Source: Nectonema munidae (taxonomy: Eukaryota > Nematomorpha > Nectonematoida > Nectonematidae). From it: 64,000 bases of DNA. The stretch covers positions 186,001-250,000 of the forward strand of contig JAUIRK010000710.1 in NCBI GenBank assembly GCA_030549495.1. Direction: 5' to 3'. Positions 43,680-56,189 of the stretch are shown here, in pieces. The position numbers were made by a program, and so were the translations under genes. Every line of letters starts with the position of its first letter. Within the stretch, counting starts at the first letter, position 1. The notes below the pieces were generated by a model. The model was not told the DNA's origin. It made no database searches and saw nothing but the letters and a program-made list of their open reading frames with translations.

Positions 43680-46494
43680 AAAGAAGAAAAAAAGCATATG
43701 GTGGATCGAGCCTTCTTTAGATCCAGGGTCCGAATTGGATTTTTACTCTTCGACTCGCCAACCCTGAAGTATTAATCATGTATAAACGTGGAACACAATA
43801 TTTAACATTGTTAATTCGGGGTTTTATCGCAAGCCCGAGAAAATTCATTTGGAACACCTGCAAGCTGAATTTTCTTTCAATTATCAAGATTAAATTGTGC
43901 CATGTTGATTTTCCATTCATCATGCAATTAAGAATAATTAGAAGCTAATTAGATAATGAAAAATATTTTCAAGTAAATTAGCTGGTTATATAGTGAGCAT
44001 CTTTTTAGAATTGATTAACGCAAATTTCGGTGCCATTTTAAAATATTCATTCTTCCAAGCAATAGGCATTTTCATATATTTAACATGGAGAAAATAATTG
44101 CAAATTTGTGCAAATTATTCTATATAATGGAGATATCTATGTCATCAGCATGTCTTGACTTCCAGTCTTTTAATGTAATGAATAGAATGATGTATACACT
44201 GATCGGTCAAAAAATTTTATATGGTTAGATGAAATAAAATAAAGATAAAAGATACCACCCACTTGATCATTGCACAAAGATATGAAGATCTTTTTCCAAG
44301 AAAATGAAAATCTTAGTAATACTATCTTTTGAAAAAGCTGACTGCGTGAATTTAATGAGAAAAGAAGGAGGTTTCAGCTTTCATATTTCGCAGTAGTGAG
44401 ATAAAATACATTAACGAGAAAAATACAGATATGGTAAAAATATGAAAAGCAATGTGGATGATACGTGAGAACAAAGTGCAAATCGCAACAAATAATTCAA
44501 TTGTTGGAAGGAGGAAGGGGTTGCAGCCGCCCTCACAATAGATCCATGCAGGATTTTAATACATATATCCGTCTTACATCGAAATCAAATAATTTGAAAA
44601 TTTTCGCATCTCAAGGTAAATTATATGTTGGAGACAAAGTTTGTGGAAATTGTCTATATTTTGAAGTACTCTATAAGTCTTGAAGTTTCACTTTTCTTTG
44701 ATCATAGAAAGAATTCAATGCTTTAAAACTAAGCAATGTTTATTCTAGTTCTAGTAGTTTTTTCTGCGACAATTAATGATCACTCTAGTGTCTTCCTGTG
44801 ATTTTACATTTCTAATAATAATTTATATCATAATTATAAATAAATAATTCATTAATGTTTTGGAGGCAGTGCCTGGGTTGTCTAATTAACAACGAATTAT
44901 TGACAAACAGTCTTCAAATTTATGTAATTGGATTGCGTCGAAGTTTTAGTCTGTAGCCTCAAAATACAAGGTGGATTTCACTGTACATATTGAATGTGTT
45001 GTTAACTTGAATTATGTTTTGGAATGAGATAGTTCTAGTACTATATGGATTTATAATTTTAAATACAATTTGATGAAAAAATTATGTTCTCTAATTTATA
45101 AGTTATATCCTCTAATAATTTACACGTGCATCGATAATAATCATTACCCATAGAAGCGTGCATATATTCCTGGTATAAAGTGTTTGTTTTTTTTTGATAA
45201 ACTTGATCTACACTGTTCAATTAAAAATTCAGTTCGTTCAAAATTTTAAATCTAAATTAGTTTACGAGGATATTGCTTCATGCATGAGATATTTTACATA
45301 TGGGTCATTTTTTTCTTCAGAAAACCATTTTGTATTTTTTTGTAAATGAAAAAGTAATAACGATTTTATAAAAATAATTAGTTAAATTATTACTTAGGTC
45401 GTTAGTTAGATTTTTTAGCAAGTTAGTTATTAATGCGAATGTTAATTTGTTTTAAAGTAAATATAATTGAATATTTAAATCTTTTACTTTTAAAATAGTA
45501 GTACTTTTAATATATTTTAGATGAACAATTCACATTTGTATAAAAAAAATGGCTATTAAAAAAACATTAGCTTTGCATGAAAATAATCAATCATATAGAA
45601 AATTTTAAATGTAAAAATATGAATCTAAAACCATTGATTCAATCAATGGTTTTTGCATTAGATCGTAGTGAACTAAAAACTATAAATCATTAAAAAGGCA
45701 TATTTCTTATATTTCAAAGAGAGTTAGGAAGAGCGGAAATTTAGAATTATTTTTACTCCTGTTCCAGAGTAGAAAATATTACCCTAAAAAATATTTTTTC
45801 ATTGTAGTAAGAATCATCATTCAAAATTGTTAGTTCTTAAAAATAAGATATATTTAATCAATCAAAATGAGTAATAATGGAAATAACGCAAAATTTTTTT
45901 ACTCTAATTCGCTAAAAATCATCTTACTCCCCAAACCTGATTTCAAACATCATCATCACTGACCTTACACCTTGTAAAAGATGGGTTTGGTGTATTGTAG
46001 CTTCATCAGCTGCCCTTTGTGGGTTAAAATCGGCATGAGATTCAAAATAACGAAGAGGGTGCCTTACGTGTGAACCTACACCAATTAGAAGTCAAGGATT
46101 GGCAATTGCATAATTTTTCTATTTATAGCCAACTAGTAGGCAATTGATAACCCTAATTTAGACTTATTTAGGAAATTAATTACCTTCGAGGCCAGATGGA
46201 AATAATACTGCAAAGGAAGTAGTTAACCTTTAGGGCCAAAAGTTTAGGGCTTGAAGCACTAATAGATGTAAGAGGGTGAAACTCAGCATCATATATTTTA
46301 TTGTATTCAATCAGTGTTGGTGGCAAAGTTTGGGTTGTGTAAATCTAGTCTCGGGTTCGAATCAGACTATTACTACAAGATACGTGAAGTAGGGGTAATA
46401 CAGTAATCGATTATAAATTAATTAACCACTGAAAACGCTGAGAAAACTTTGAATTGTTCATTTCATACTAATGTTGTACCAATTAGATTAATAA
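43680..46494. other. No gene; one tRNA-like repeat
   Basis: A tRNA-like stretch at 46317-46385 has tcgggttcgaatcag as a B-box. At 45955-46140 a less AT-rich segment looks repeat-derived but has no identified partner. The rest is AT-rich without supportable frames. Confidence 0.3.
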
Positions 46495-46747
46495 CCTGTT
46501 AACGGCCAGAGTCGACTTTACAAAAATAAAATCGTCTGCCTTTATCAATGCTCTAATACAAATCTTCTGCTTTACATTAACCCATTTAAGACCAAACAAA
46601 GCAGACGATATCTATAAAAAAATGCAGACGATTTATATTCAAAATCATTGAAAAAAGCAGACGAAGATGAAATTACTTATGTTCCAAAATAGGAACATCG
46701 GTCGTAAATGGGTTAAATATCGTCTGATTATTCTGATCGTTAACGGG
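46495..46747. mobile_element. piggyBac-type MITE, family A, split by a family B insertion
   Basis: The outer ends cctgttaacggcc and, at the right, gatcgttaacggg before TTAA match the 43557 copy in reverse. Inner blocks acaaaaataaaatcgtctgc, aatacaaatcttctgcttt and atatcgtctgattattc also match it in the same order. Between the last two the family B element sits. Confidence 0.85.
46581..46712. mobile_element. piggyBac-type MITE, family B, nested copy
   Basis: TTAA at 46577-46580 and 46713-46716 borders a 132-base element with terminal repeats CCCATTTAAGACC and CCCATTTACGACC. The interior carries gcagacgatttatattca and aaagcagacgaagatgaaat. Confidence 0.88.
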
Positions 46748-47160
46748 TTAATCAGCACCGAGAATTTTTTTATTTGCCGATTTCTCAAGCCGAGCAGGAA
46801 GAGAAAAATGAGACTTTCATTTTCAAATATTCCTTTAAATTTTAAATAACCACTTTGAGAAAAGAGTATTTCTTGCTTTCCTTTTGCTGTAAAAAACAAC
46901 AAAAATGCATCTTTTTCTAAAAGACATAGGTCCTCAAACACTAGAGACGCGAGTATATTCCCAAGTCTCTTTCAGTAGTGGGATACGAGACGTTACGGTA
47001 CAAAATTACACACGTAAAAAACTAAGCTACGATTTCAATTTTGTTTTATACCTTTTCAAATTTAGGACTTCCGATTATAATATCTAATTTTACATATTAA
47101 AATGCTGAATAAACTTACGATTTCTAAATATTATATTGTAATAGAAACTATCTTGATTAA

Positions 47161-47287
47161 CCCATTAAGTACCATAGAAATCAGACGATATTTAAAAAAC
47201 GCAGACGATTTATATTCAGTCATTGAAAAAAGCAAACGAAGATGAAATTTCTTATGTTCCCAAATGGGAACATTGGGACTTAATGGG
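47161..47287. mobile_element. piggyBac-type MITE, family B, second copy
   Basis: TTAA at 47157-47160 and 47288-47291 borders a 127-base copy. The terminal repeats CCCATTAAGTACC and CCCATTAAGTCCC match at 12 of 13 bases. The interior is collinear with the copy at 46581. Confidence 0.88.
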
Positions 47288-47336
47288 TTAAACTAGTATT
47301 TCAAAAAAATAAGTTTGAAATTGGTATTTTATTTAA

Positions 47337-47371
47337 CCCATTTACGACCAATGTTCCCAAAGGGAACGCAC
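47337..47371. mobile_element. Family B MITE end fragment
   Basis: After TTAA at 47333-47336 the sequence cccatttacgaccaatgttc then ccaaagggaac repeats the right end of family B in inverted orientation. The remainder of the element is not seen. Confidence 0.55.
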
Positions 47372-48083
47372 TGATGTTTTCCGAAAAATCAATTGTAAAG
47401 AGTAGAAATAGGAAAAACAGGTTATCAAAAGGATAGATTCCTATTCTATATATTTTTGATACAGTGAAATAGCCAAAATAGAAAAAACCAGATTTCAGAA
47501 AACTTGAGCTTAAGCACAAGTACAACATTTCAACTTTTATCTAGTATGGAAGTTCCAAATACTTCATTTGTTAAAGAGCTTCTTCAGGATGAGTGATATA
47601 TGTTAAAAATACTAGGACAATCTTTGTTACACCTTAGTCAGCAGGCTATTCTATGTCCTGAAAGATTCCTTGTTTTTATCTAACTAAACTAATGAAAATT
47701 CATTTAGTTTTACCAAATTCATCTGTTAGTTTTGAAAGACGGAATGAACTGCATTGAAACGGACCTTAGGTCAAGACTGGCAGCAGGTATTCTTGAATCA
47801 CTCGTGCTTATTAGCCTCAGTGGTGTTGCGTTAATGATTTTGATGGAGATGAAAGTGTTAGACCATGCTATGCCACAGGTAGGGAGAGTCATGTACATTA
47901 GGGATACAACTTTTCCAAACTTCACAACCCTCTATTATTTTTTGATAGTTAAATCTTCAAAAAAAGTTCACGCATGACTAGCCATCTTTTTTTAAAACAA
48001 ATTTCATTTGCCAGAGCATGAAAGCTATTACAAAAACATGATTAAAATGCCCCAAAAAAGTTTTCATGTATTCTGAACTATTT

Positions 48084-49330
48084 TTATTGATAAATTATGG
48101 AAGAAAAATTAAGTTTGAAGTGAGAAGAGTCGTTAGAGGCGAGAAAGCGTAATGACAAGTTTGCTTTGTTTTTGCAAGTCATGTATAATTTCTGCATGAT
48201 TTTGATTGCACGTTCGCAACATTGATTGCTTCTGGAAATATTTAAATTTGATGGCTCTTGAATCCAATGGGTTGTCAAACATTTTAGAGCCTTCTCATAT
48301 GGTTGTAAAGCTCTGTACATTTCAGAAAAACTCTACTTTGAAAGTTTGGTAACTGAACCAGTAATATGCCCAAACATGATATAAAATAACAAATTGATTG
48401 CAAATTTTCTCTTGTTTCTGGCAACAACAAATATGCAAGAGCAAAAATGGCTGGCGAATTCCATCTGGCTTTATAAATATTCGAATTTTTTGGAATTTTA
48501 TGTGAGGTACATACTCTCCAGCCACCAAGATAACTAATCACATATGTTCCGTTCTGGAAAGACTTTTGAAGATCCTCGTAATTTTTGATAAGCTTTTCAA
48601 CAAAAAAATAATCAACGCCAGCCTTCTAATTATCACTTGGAAGTTCTTCATCCACTACAATCCGTAAAATGCGATCTAAAATGTGGTTTTGGCAACTCAC
48701 AAACTGTGGTTTGAATGTGCTTTTGCTCAAAAACATTCCTTGCAGCTTGATGACAACTCCGTTCTTCTTCCCAGTATTCACGCTTGTAGCATCAGCAATG
48801 ATCATTAAAACTGAATTCCACAGTTTAAACTCTTCTAATACACTTCTTATTCCCTCGGCAATCGTTTCGGGGTCATTCAGCTCTATTGCAACAAGCTTTA
48901 TCTCCTTTTTTCATTTGACAATTATTGCTTGATAATCTTTGCCATCAAAATGTAAACTCCATTTCTCATTACATAACGTTTCAATAAGCTGTTGTTTCAT
49001 TTTATTACCCTCTCTATAAACGGCCTTGTGAATACCTTGTTGAGTGAGGGCTGGAATGTTAATGCATTCTTTTTGCAACTGATTACAAATTTTTGATGCT
49101 TTTCTGCTTGATATGTTCGCTTGAGAGACAAGTTTTGCAGCTATTGCACAATTATTTTTGGTTCTCCTGGAAATACTGACACTATCATCGCCTTCTCTAA
49201 CAAAGAATCCATCATCTGAAAGATTTTCTTCAAAACAAATTTTAGTTTTTTGATTTTTTCAACCTGATGCGTCGCTTGAATGATTTTTTTCAAAGCTTTT
49301 TTTGAAAAGAAATTTAATTCGCCATATTTT
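48084..49330 (-). pseudogene. Transposase-like gene relic, HFDGK/ADATSVNTG family (hAT-like)
   Basis: The minus strand encodes, with only a few interruptions, ISRRTKNNCAIAAKLVSQAN, TQQGIHKAVYREGNKMKQQL, CNEKWSLHFDGKDYQAIIVK, KLVAIELNDPETIAEGIRSV, VLMIIADATSVNTGKKNGVV and FVSCQNHILDRILRIVVDEE. The tail includes NSPAIFALAYLLLPETRENL. The D in HFDGK and in ADATS, followed by C..H, are arranged like the catalytic part of hAT-like transposases. I count at least two stops in about 400 codons, so it is nearly whole but probably dead. No ends were found. The related relic at 59290 shares the order of motifs. Confidence 0.6.
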
Positions 49331-49399
49331 ACTTTAGAATTGTTGATAATGATAAAAGAAGTTATGCGTGAACTTTTTTCTAGTTATCAGTAAAATAAA

Positions 49400-52250
49400 G
49401 TTATTTCTGAACTTTTTATATCAAAGTTCATTCAAATTTAACACAGGAAATTTTTTTCAGAAAAATACGAAAAAGTTGCATCCCTAATGTACATCTTTTA
49501 AAAAAAATTAAACATTTTATATTTGTGAACATGTAATGGCAAAAATAAAGTACTTTTCTAGTTTATTTATATTTATGTGTAAAAGATGTATAAGGAAACT
49601 TATATGTATATGAGTAAAAGTTTCTATTCGGAATTGGATGTTACAAACATTTTGTTTCGCTGATGTAAGGCAATTGGAATTGCCATCGGTCAATCGGTAC
49701 ATCACTATTTCATACCATGAAATCGTATTGCACTCTTTAGATGGAAAAGATGAATTATTAAAGTTGTACATGTACTATAAGCAGTTACTTTGGTGGACAA
49801 TCTACACAAAACAATTGCAATCTTATTAGAGTCCATGTCGTCGTTTTTATTAGAGAAAATTGTATTATATGTAGTTTAGACACTTTTTGAAAAAAATTAA
49901 TTATGAAAATGAAGACGGTAAGTTTTAAAATAAATTTTTTTGAAAACATGGCGGATTTAAAAAAATATCTGTATATAACCGCAGAAATAAATGTAGCTTA
50001 AAGTAATTGGTAATTAAAAAGTCGCTTTCTTGATAAAATAGCGTAAACATAAAACAAGGCTTGTTGGTGTTGACCGCAGTAACCAAATAAAAGAACGCAA
50101 CGAAATTAATAAAAATGTTTTAAACAGGGGTGCATCTAGAGGCGGGAGGGGCGAGGCACAAAAATTCTTTTTAAATACATTTTAAAAATTATAAAATAAA
50201 AATTTCCGCTCTTCTCAATAATTTAAAGGATGTGCGCCCTTGATTTGATTTTGTTAATAACTTTCAAAAAAGTGAAATAAACACACATTAAAGTAACAGT
50301 ATAATCCGGAATCGAAAATTTGTTTCTTTAGATAAAGTTAAACAAAATATTTAATTAAAATACACATACATTAAACATAAGAAAGTATTTCCAAAACACA
50401 AAATAGTTGAAAAACAGAAATTATACATATTATAATAAAGTTTTGTTAAAATATGTAGGTTTTTACGACAAAAATAAAAGCTTAATTTAAAAATTAAGGA
50501 AGGAAGTACATTTCCAATTCTAGAAGGAAACTTAAAAAGTAGAACTATAAATATAAATGTGTTCATTAGTTTCATTTAATTACGAATTCAACCTTTTCAA
50601 TTTAGAATGTTGCAAAAAAAAATATAAATATAGAGTAAAAATCAACATGGGAAAAGTAAGAACGTAATCAAAAATGTAATAATATAGACATGAGTATCTA
50701 TATAAACGTGATACAATTAGAATACTAAGATTACATACAAGATACTCTTACTATAACCTCTATTATTTATTATAATTGATTAATTACATATAATTAGTAC
50801 AAATAAATGTAGAGATCTCGATATGCCTTATTTACATAGAATTTAATTTAAATTATTATTAAATTAAAAAATCGATTAAAGGAAATTTTTAAATGATTAT
50901 AAAGAACAATAATAATTAAAAAAATTACCTTAACTATATATACTTAAAAGTGTTAATAACAGCCATATTTTTTTCTAAAAAAATTTTAAAGGCAATGGCC
51001 GTAAAACATCACGTGATTAAAAAATTATAATGTCACAAAAAGAGACAAATAGAATTTTTTAAAAAATTAAAAAATTAAAATAAGAAAAATTCTATGTTAA
51101 AAATGATAAGTTTAATTAGTTTTCTTCTAAAAAATTATTTAAAGAATTTAAAAAAAATAATAAATTATTATGAGAAAAAAATTCATCAAAAACAGATAGA
51201 TTGATTTAATAAGTATAATAATACTATTTAATAAGTATGCTATAATAATAAGTATAATTAAGTATATGTATATAGTAAACGGGGATATAGTAAACAATTT
51301 ATTGGGCATAAAGTTTTAAATAAATGAATTTTCATCGGCAATCGGCTTTATGAGGTTGCCAACGATACAATACAAATTAAATTTTTATTTTAATTCAACA
51401 AAATAAATTAATGTAACAGTAAAATATCGCTATGTTGGAAGGGACCGATTAAAAATTCTCAAATAGGCCAAATTCGATATAAACAAAGTTGATAAATTAA
51501 AGAATATTTTCTCAACATTTTATAATTAAATTAAAAATTTTGTTAGCAAAACTTTGAAGAATAGATTTTATAAATACTAAAATAAAATTTGAAAATATCA
51601 TCTACAATTTTTCCTCACAAATAAACATTCTATCCTCCTTTTCTTGTGATATAAGAAAACATTACAACAATCTTCGTACATTTGAAAAAACGTATATAAA
51701 GTTACATTATGGTTTTATCATTTAGTAGGCACACTTGCAGCTTTTGTATCGAACTATGACGAAAGGAGGTTTGATACTGTATATAAATCCAGTATTTCAC
51801 CAAAGCGAATCTAGATGATAATAATTTACTCAAAGTCGGTTTAAAATTTTTTTTTTTAAATAAATTTTTCTCAACTTTATTTTTGAAAAATCATTGTGAA
51901 TGAATGCGTAGACTATTATTCGTATTACATAAGCAACATTTACATATTTCATGTTGTGGATCTGAAATACAACTCTTCCTTCACAAAATGAAAGTAATTC
52001 TGGTACACTGATATCCTTAAAAATCGGTATAGGAAAAAAAAGACCTCCTCCTCTCTCTGGATCCCTGCTGTATCTGACTAACCCTTTTCCCGCCCCTTAT
52101 ACATAAAATTTGGTTAAAATGCATATCATAAAAAATTTTTTTTACAAATACTTAGCTCTATATAAATGTTCTTTATCCATTTTTAGGTGTGATGAAACAA
52201 TTCCAGATTTTTTTAAATCTTTCTCATAACATCAACTATCAAGGGTTTTG
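49400..52250. other. AT-rich stretch without a gene
   Basis: At 50127 caggggtgcatctagaggcg looks like a hAT-type terminus running rightward; its partner is not evident. From 50180 to 51700 there is only AT-rich low-complexity sequence. Confidence 0.3.
51722..51812 (-). mobile_element. tRNA-derived SINE, family 1, copy d (worn)
   Basis: The core ggcacacttgcagcttttg, tatcgaactatgac and ggaggtttgata matches the family 1 body in the same order. The tRNA head is badly decayed. Confidence 0.55.
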
Positions 52251-52455
52251 AGCCTCATGGTTGTTAGGGTGTACCTCTCAGCTTAACAGTTGAAGGTCAG
52301 GGGTTCGATCCCCAAGGCTCCCAATGCTAAAAAAACAAATTCACAAAAACTGTGATTAATCATCTTAAATTTGTAAAAGCCTCATGCCAGCTTTCGAAAT
52401 CCTTGCATTTTACAAGCTGTGTCAAATAAAACAACAACAACAACAACAACAACTA
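52251..52455 (+). mobile_element. tRNA-derived SINE, family 2, copy a, with (CAA)n tail
   Basis: The head reads gagcctcatggttgttaggg, then aggtcaggggttcgatcccc and aaggctccca. It has an A-box and an exact-looking B-box (ggttcgatccc), with 5' and 3' arms (gagcc/ggctc) able to pair. The body runs through caaattcacaaaaactgtga, and the copy ends in seven CAA repeats, a typical SINE tail. Copies b and c lie at 54519 and 58922. Confidence 0.8.
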
Positions 52456-53289
52456 TCAAGGATAGTTGAAAAATGAAAGTTAAGAAGAAGACTGTTTCAA
52501 AGGTTAAATTGAAGAAATAAAATTCGAAATTTATGTTTTAATAAACGATTTGAACTTTGTTTTTTTTTGGGTTTTTTGAAAAAAAATTTTTTCAAGTTTA
52601 ATTTAATTCCTATTAACATAACATTTAAAAATTAATATGCTAGAAATTTCTAGATCTGAATTTTTTTGCAGGTGAATCTTGTTTTCGGTTTATTTAATCA
52701 ATAATGATAGAAATGTATCTCGCCCCTTTAAGAAAATTTTTTACAAACTTAACTCAATAAAAATCAAAACGAAATAAATAAATGTTATCCTTAAAGTTGA
52801 TGTTTCTCACAAATTTGGATAAAGAGTTTTATATAGCAGGATAAATTGTAATATTTTTATTGAAGTTATATTCAATATATTTCTTGATATATTAAATATA
52901 ATTATATATATCACGAAATACAATGTTTTGTTATCTTTCAAAATCTCAAAAGGTTGAATACGGGAGACAACCCTTAAATTTTTTTAGGGATTATCTGAAA
53001 TGTAAAAAGAATGAATATATGCGATAAAAAAAGTATTTTTACCACTTTTTTATTTCGTCCGTTGGCTTGTTAGCGAACTAATATCCATGCTTTATATTTT
53101 TCCAATAATTTTTTTAATAAGAATATAATATTATATAATTCAATATTAATTCCTTAAAATTTATATATACATATACATATTTTATTCTACACCAAATTTC
53201 AAAATGCACTTAATTTATCAAATTAATATAAATATAAATATTCATACACCAATAAAAATCGTATCTGTAAAGTGTGGGCATAAAAGGTA

Positions 53290-54090
53290 AAGTTAATGAT
53301 ATCTTCAGGACTAATTTTTTTATAAACATGTATTTGTTCGCTGATGATATTACTTTTGCCTCTTTAGAATATCTTAACTTGTATAACAACATTTGTATTA
53401 CTTTACTTGTTTACTCATAACTGCTTGCATGTAAATTATTGTAAATTTAAAGCCTTATCATTTTCTAAGACTGATAATCGAGCTCTAACTAATTATGTAT
53501 TAGAATTTGTTGACGAATATAATTTTCTTGGTTGTATTATAGATAGTAGATTGAATTGGAACTCGCATGCAATTATATTTACAAAAAACTTTCTCTGTCA
53601 CTGGTATTCTAAAAGGATTAAGAAGTAAAATCCAAATCAAAACAAAATTATTGATTTAAAAAATTCTTTTTCTTCTCCATCTAATGTACAGTATCACAAA
53701 TTGGGGACATGCTGCTAATGACTCAGTTTGTATTTCTTAAAAAAAATATTAAGAATTGTTTTAACCTGACACATATTTCACATACTAATCCTCTGCTTTA
53801 TGATCATAATTTACTAAAATTCGATGACTTATACTAAGTTTATTTAGCTAATTTTTTGTTCAAGTTTTATAACAAAACTTTACCCGTGATATTTCATACT
53901 TGGTTTAGTTTTAATTTCCAAAATGACAATTTCTCTTTACGGAATAGTAGTCTTATGATTATACCAAGTTATAAAAAGTTTAAATCTAAAAAGTCCATGA
54001 AGTATAAGGTTTGTCACTACTGGAATAAATTTGTGTCAGATATTTTAGTAATTACAGATTCTTTCCACTACATAAAAGTAGGCTAAACAA
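53290..54090 (+). mobile_element. LINE reverse-transcriptase relic, C-terminal half
   Basis: The plus strand encodes MYLFADDITFASLEY (the FADD catalytic box). It then reads VNYCKFKALSFSKT and FVDEYNFLGCIIDSRLNWNS (the thumb motif F.LG..D..L....H). Last comes LFKFYNKTLPVIFHTW-like sequence and SKKSMKYKVCHYWNKF, the usual tail of Jockey/CR1-type LINE proteins. It is 5' truncated and has several frame breaks. Confidence 0.75.
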
Positions 54091-54518
54091 ATATTATATT
54101 GGACTCTATAATCTTGACTGTACGAGTAAATAATTTTTTTTCATCCATCATAAAAACCTATGCCTTGTATATTAACTTATTATTTATATACACATATATT
54201 CTAATAAATATAGATATTTAATAATATCATTTTGTATTTCCCCATTATCATATCATGGCTATTATTTTTGAAACTTGTAATATCTATAACCTGATTTAAT
54301 TATACAAATATAACTTTGCTCTAATATTTCTATTAATACAAACGATATATCTTGTATACATCCATAAGCGGAATTGACCTTCGATGTATACTTTTTCATA
54401 CATATTGATTATTTTTGAATTTTATTTATCTCTTTCCAATCATTTTCACTTCTATTCTTTTTCTCATGTCTTGTTTTTATAAAATATGTTTCTTTCTTTT
54501 TCACCTTGGGGTATTTTA

Positions 54519-54650
54519 TCCTCAATGGTTGTTTCGGTATACCTCTCAGCTTATCAGATGAAGGTCAGGTGTTCGATCGCAAAAGCTCCCAACTTTAAAA
54601 TACAAATTCACAAAAACTGCGATTAACGATCTTAAGCATATAGCCTTACG
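54519..54650 (+). mobile_element. tRNA-derived SINE, family 2, copy b
   Basis: The blocks cctcaatggttgtttcggta, aggtcaggtgttcgatcgca and aattcacaaaaactgcgatt follow copy a in order with about 15-20 percent differences. Confidence 0.7.
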
Positions 54651-54685
54651 GCTGAAAGTGCTTTGATATCTCAAACTTATCAACC

Positions 54686-54812
54686 GTGTGGTGTTTTCAA
54701 CGAGAAGCTACAATTGCATCGCTTGTATAGAACTATGAGAAAGCAGGCTTGATGCGTGATCGAACCCAAAACCTAGAGTTATCTCAGTACCTAACCATCC
54801 TTACTCACGCTA
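54686..54812 (-). mobile_element. tRNA-derived SINE, family 1, copy b
   Basis: The blocks gtgttttcaacgagaagcta, gcttgtatagaactatgag, agcaggcttgatgcgtgatc and cttactcacgc match copy a in order. It lies 36 bases after a family 2 copy. Confidence 0.72.
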
Positions 54813-55539
54813 TAAATACGCCATTAAAGAAATAAATAAAAAAAAATTAAGTAAATTGAATTTTAAATAATTTTAAAAACTTTTTTCAGTTCTTTTTTTT
54901 TGATAAACTTAGAACAATTTTAAAAGTTTAAAAATTTTTAGATTGTTCTCACAATTGGCATATTCAGCTGTCCTTAATATTTTTTTCTCCAATCTTTCAA
55001 CTATAGACTTGTTATTACGAAGCATTTTTTTGTATTTTTACTCTCTCAAACCAACATAATGCTGCTCACTGGTTCTTTTAATGCTTATAAAAAGAAAAAA
55101 CGGAATGGTTTTCATACATATTTTAAACTATTTTAAACAACTTGAGTGAGAATTTTCGCCAAACGCAAAAATTCTAAGCGCATTTAAGTGCACTTTTTAG
55201 AGCTACCCAATCAGGAAGTACAATTGGGTTTCCAGAGATTGGAGGACTTTTATAGCTATAAAAAATTTAATGCAGCCCTGAAATTTTTGCAGCCGTCTCC
55301 CTCTCTCCTGACCCTGCTTCAAAATCCTAGTAAGACCACTTTACTGGAAATATTATTTAACACTAAACCTAAAAAAAAATATCTTTTTTTCAAATATATT
55401 ATAAAAATATCAATATTTAACCGTAAAATTCTAATTAAATTAAAGGTCGTAGCATCTTTAAATTTAATGGTTTGATCTTAGTTAAAATAAAACTCTTTTC
55501 CTCTTATCTCATTGATAGAATCCAAAGAGTTAAATAAAT

Positions 55540-55700
55540 AATATACTTTTTGAAATGCAACCAATAAAGACAGGTGTTCCATAAGGGTCTATCGTTGTTC
55601 CCATCCTTTTTAATAATGCAATTAATGATATCTTCTATACATAAAATTTTTTCTTTATCTATCATAGGCTGGTGATATTTGTATCTATTTCCCTTTATTA
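55540..55700 (+). mobile_element. LINE reverse-transcriptase fragment
   Basis: The plus strand gives TGVP.GSIVVPILFNNAIND, the conserved (S/T)GVPQGS...PILF...IND box of LINE reverse transcriptases. The fragment is short and decayed. Confidence 0.55.
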
Positions 55701-56189
55701 AAATAAATAATAATAGCATTTTTAAGTATTAATTTTTTAAAATTAACATGATTTTAATATAAAAAATACATATAAACCTGCCCTTTTATATTTCCACACA
55801 ACTTTTATTTAGGAGCATATTTGTTTAAAAATTCATTTTGATTAATAATATAATAATAATAAATTTATTAATAAAAATTGGAAAAAAAGATAAGCATTGA
55901 ATAGTGTTTCGATCAAAAGTAGCATCGCTAAATTCATTTCTGAAAGAGATGATTAAATTTCAAATAATAACAAAAGCGATGCCAAAATTAATATATTTAT
56001 TTAAAAAGTTAGCATTTCTTCAGAAGTGAGTTAAGATAAGTTTTTAAAATAAGAATTTTATTATTTCTTTTTTAATATTTTTTGTTTATGACATCGAGCC
56101 TTGTCTTATTTATTTTATGTCTTTTCTAAATTGTTTTAATGACTTCTTATTTATCAAGTTTTCACAAAAGAAAACATAAAAAAAGATGT

